From Alteromonadaceae bacterium XY-R5 (GTDB taxonomy: Bacteria > Pseudomonadota > Gammaproteobacteria > Enterobacterales > Alteromonadaceae), in contig LXWE01000002.1 in the NCBI GenBank assembly GCA_001660395.1, positions 806,001 through 870,000 of the forward strand: DNA of 64,000 bases, in the 5' to 3' direction. Made by a program: the position numbers and the translations under genes. The notes under the pieces are model-generated. The model was not told where the DNA came from. It searched no databases and saw nothing but the letters and a program-made list of their open reading frames with translations. Of the stretch, positions 62,827-64,000 are shown in pieces. Numbering within the stretch: the first letter of the stretch is position 1; each line of letters starts with the position of its first letter.

Positions 62827-64000
62827 CTAAGGGGTTTTTCTTTCACCCATACTAGCATGAGATTCTGTATCACTTTCCACTAACTTTAAATGATTACTAC
62901 TACTTAATTCAATTTTTCTAGTACCCAAATCTTGTTCCATATGTCTTCTTAACATGGACAACTTAAGATTAGTTCTATGGATAAGTATATCATCATCATC
63001 TAGAGTAAGATCTACATTAGATGATTTTATTACTTCTCTAGCAATTATGGAAATTCTTTGGAATGATAAACGTTGTTCGTGAATTCTTATAATTTGATTT
63101 ATTGCTCTTCTCATACCTTCACCGATTAAAGCTAAAATTCCTAAAAACGCAAATGTGAATGGAATTCTACTTATTACCACATCCCAAATGCTTTTTAACT
63201 GTCCTTTATCAAATTCGTTCATTAAGGTAGAAGTTCGATCGAATATATTTGTTACGGTAAAAGTTAATAACACCAATAAAACAATGCACATAAAGCCGTA
63301 AAAATATTGCTGCTTTCTTGCTTCAGTAACAAATCCTTTAACATCTTCACTAAATACATCTGCATCAGATTGTAATCTTTTAAGGTTTTGATTAGCTTCA
63401 GCGTTGCTCTTTGTTAGTCTGTTTGAAGTTACCTCTAGTTCTATTTTTTGTTTCTCTAATTTTTGGTTTTCACTAGTGTTTAAATCTAACTTTGCTTTCT
63501 CTTCTGAAAGTTGTTCTTTTACTTTTTTTAGTTCTTGTAGAACTTCTGTTTTTTCTTTGTTTATTTCAATGATGAATTCATCTATCTCCCTTTTTGATTC
63601 GTCTAGCTCTTCGATTTCATCATTAAGTTTTGATATTCTTAGCTCGGTCTTTTCGAAATTTTCCTCTTGCTTTTCTTGGGCGATGGTTAGCGTGTTGTAT
63701 TCAGAATTTATTCTATTTTTTATGTTTTCAATGTCGGTTTTTAATTCTATGGTTTTCTTTAGTAAGTTTTTCAAGCTGGCAGGTGAATGCGCTCTTTTTT
63801 TGAATTCATTTAAAGAGTAGCCCTCAATCGAATGTATTAATGTTGAGCCATTCATGCAATTTATGCTCAAGTCGGTTATCGGATTGTGGATAACAAATTC
63901 ATGAATGTAAAACGAGCCTGATTTGAATGGTGTGGAAATCTTCTTTGTAATCTTTTCAGATGTGTTTTGAAATTCTAATTCTATAGGTTTTTGAGAGTTT
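62827..64000 (-). CDS. AT-rich coiled-coil membrane protein, N-terminus beyond the window
   Basis: At least 390 residues: the frame stays open from the stop at 62827 to the window's last base, so the TTG/ATG near 63870 is not the start and the gene is truncated by the edge. Visible order: an N-terminal soluble part (FKSGSFYIHEFVIHNP..., SIEGYSLNEFKKRAHSP), a long charged coiled coil (about 130 residues of Lys/Glu/Leu heptads), two membrane helices (YFYGFMCIVLLVLLTFTVT and IPFTFAFLGILALIGEGM) and a helical C-terminal region. Rows of this gene fall to about 27% GC, far below the chromosome. No family recognised; it is the first visible gene of the ssrA-inserted element. Confidence 0.7.
   Translation of the reverse strand, partial: NSQKPIELEFQNTSEKITKKISTPFKSGSFYIHEFVIHNPITDLSINCMNGSTLIHSIEGYSLNEFKKRAHSPASLKNLLKKTIELKTDIENIKNRINSEYNTLTIAQEKQEENFEKTELRISKLNDEIEELDESKREIDEFIIEINKEKTEVLQELKKVKEQLSEEKAKLDLNTSENQKLEKQKIELEVTSNRLTKSNAEANQNLKRLQSDADVFSEDVKGFVTEARKQQYFYGFMCIVLLVLLTFTVTNIFDRTSTLMNEFDKGQLKSIWDVVISRIPFTFAFLGILALIGEGMRRAINQIIRIHEQRLSFQRISIIAREVIKSSNVDLTLDDDDILIHRTNLKLSMLRRHMEQDLGTRKIELSSSNHLKLVESDTESHASMGERKTP

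Overview
The window looks like a chromosomal segment of a marine-type gammaproteobacterium of the Alteromonadales, most likely the family Alteromonadaceae. The evidence is an E. coli-like gene complement (recCBD, cyoABCDE, pnp, xthA, hxpB, rimK, fdhD) combined with traits common in Alteromonadales: many orphan periplasmic solute-binding proteins, small DUF families (DUF2750, DUF3010, VF530, DUF1244, DUF5329, DUF2059), polysaccharide-degrading lipoproteins and a maltose-type MFS/GH13 operon. Species cannot be assigned from the sequence alone. Base composition is moderate except for two clearly AT-richer patches, at about 9.2-10.3 kb and from 62.8 kb to the right edge.

Layout. At 0-4.1 kb lie an orphan solute-binding protein, a DUF5329 protein and a LysR regulator divergent from doxX and glutathionyl-hydroquinone reductase. 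At 4.1-9.1 kb is a pectin cluster: PL1 pectate lyase with a ricin-type lectin domain, GH28 polygalacturonase and CE12 acetylesterase, plus a short RlpA-like protein. At 9.1-10.4 kb a DUF2971 gene sits beside a degenerate tRNA 3' half, suggesting a small insertion. At 10.4-13.5 kb are a CbiM-like membrane protein, xthA and two tandem solute-binding paralogues. At 13.7-22.7 kb is the overlapping recC-recB-recD operon. At 22.7-26.5 kb are more orphan solute-binding proteins, a decayed prolyl-oligopeptidase remnant and a LysR/SDR divergent pair.

At 27.4-31 kb a TonB-dependent receptor lies behind two Zur-box-like palindromes and is followed by a DUF1624 acyltransferase-like membrane protein. At 31.1-32.4 kb rimK is interrupted by one in-frame TAA and carries a C-terminal TrkA-C-like domain. 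At 32.4-37.6 kb are small conserved genes plus hxpB and a VOC protein. At 38-43.6 kb is the cyo quinol oxidase operon. At 43.7-47.7 kb are an orphan ABC ATPase, pnp (without rpsO upstream) and a DUF1244 gene. At 47.8-50.6 kb are an L,D-transpeptidase and a LysR/MFS divergent pair. At 50.9-56 kb is a GH13-MFS-GH13 alpha-glucan operon. At 56-59.1 kb are a solute-binding protein, a beta-helix protein and two tandem uncharacterised paralogues. At 59.2-62.5 kb is fdhD with a YdeP-type molybdopterin oxidoreductase.

At 62.75 kb a detached 3' end of the tmRNA gene (ssrA) with its terminator marks the boundary of an integrative element that runs off the right edge. The only element gene visible is a very AT-rich coiled-coil membrane protein whose reading frame stays open to the last base, so its N-terminus is outside the window. 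The most interesting points are this ssrA junction, the Zur-like tandem operator at the TonB receptor, the nonsense-split rimK with its unusual C-terminus, the tRNA-remnant/DUF2971 insertion and two strong hairpins ahead of cyoA.
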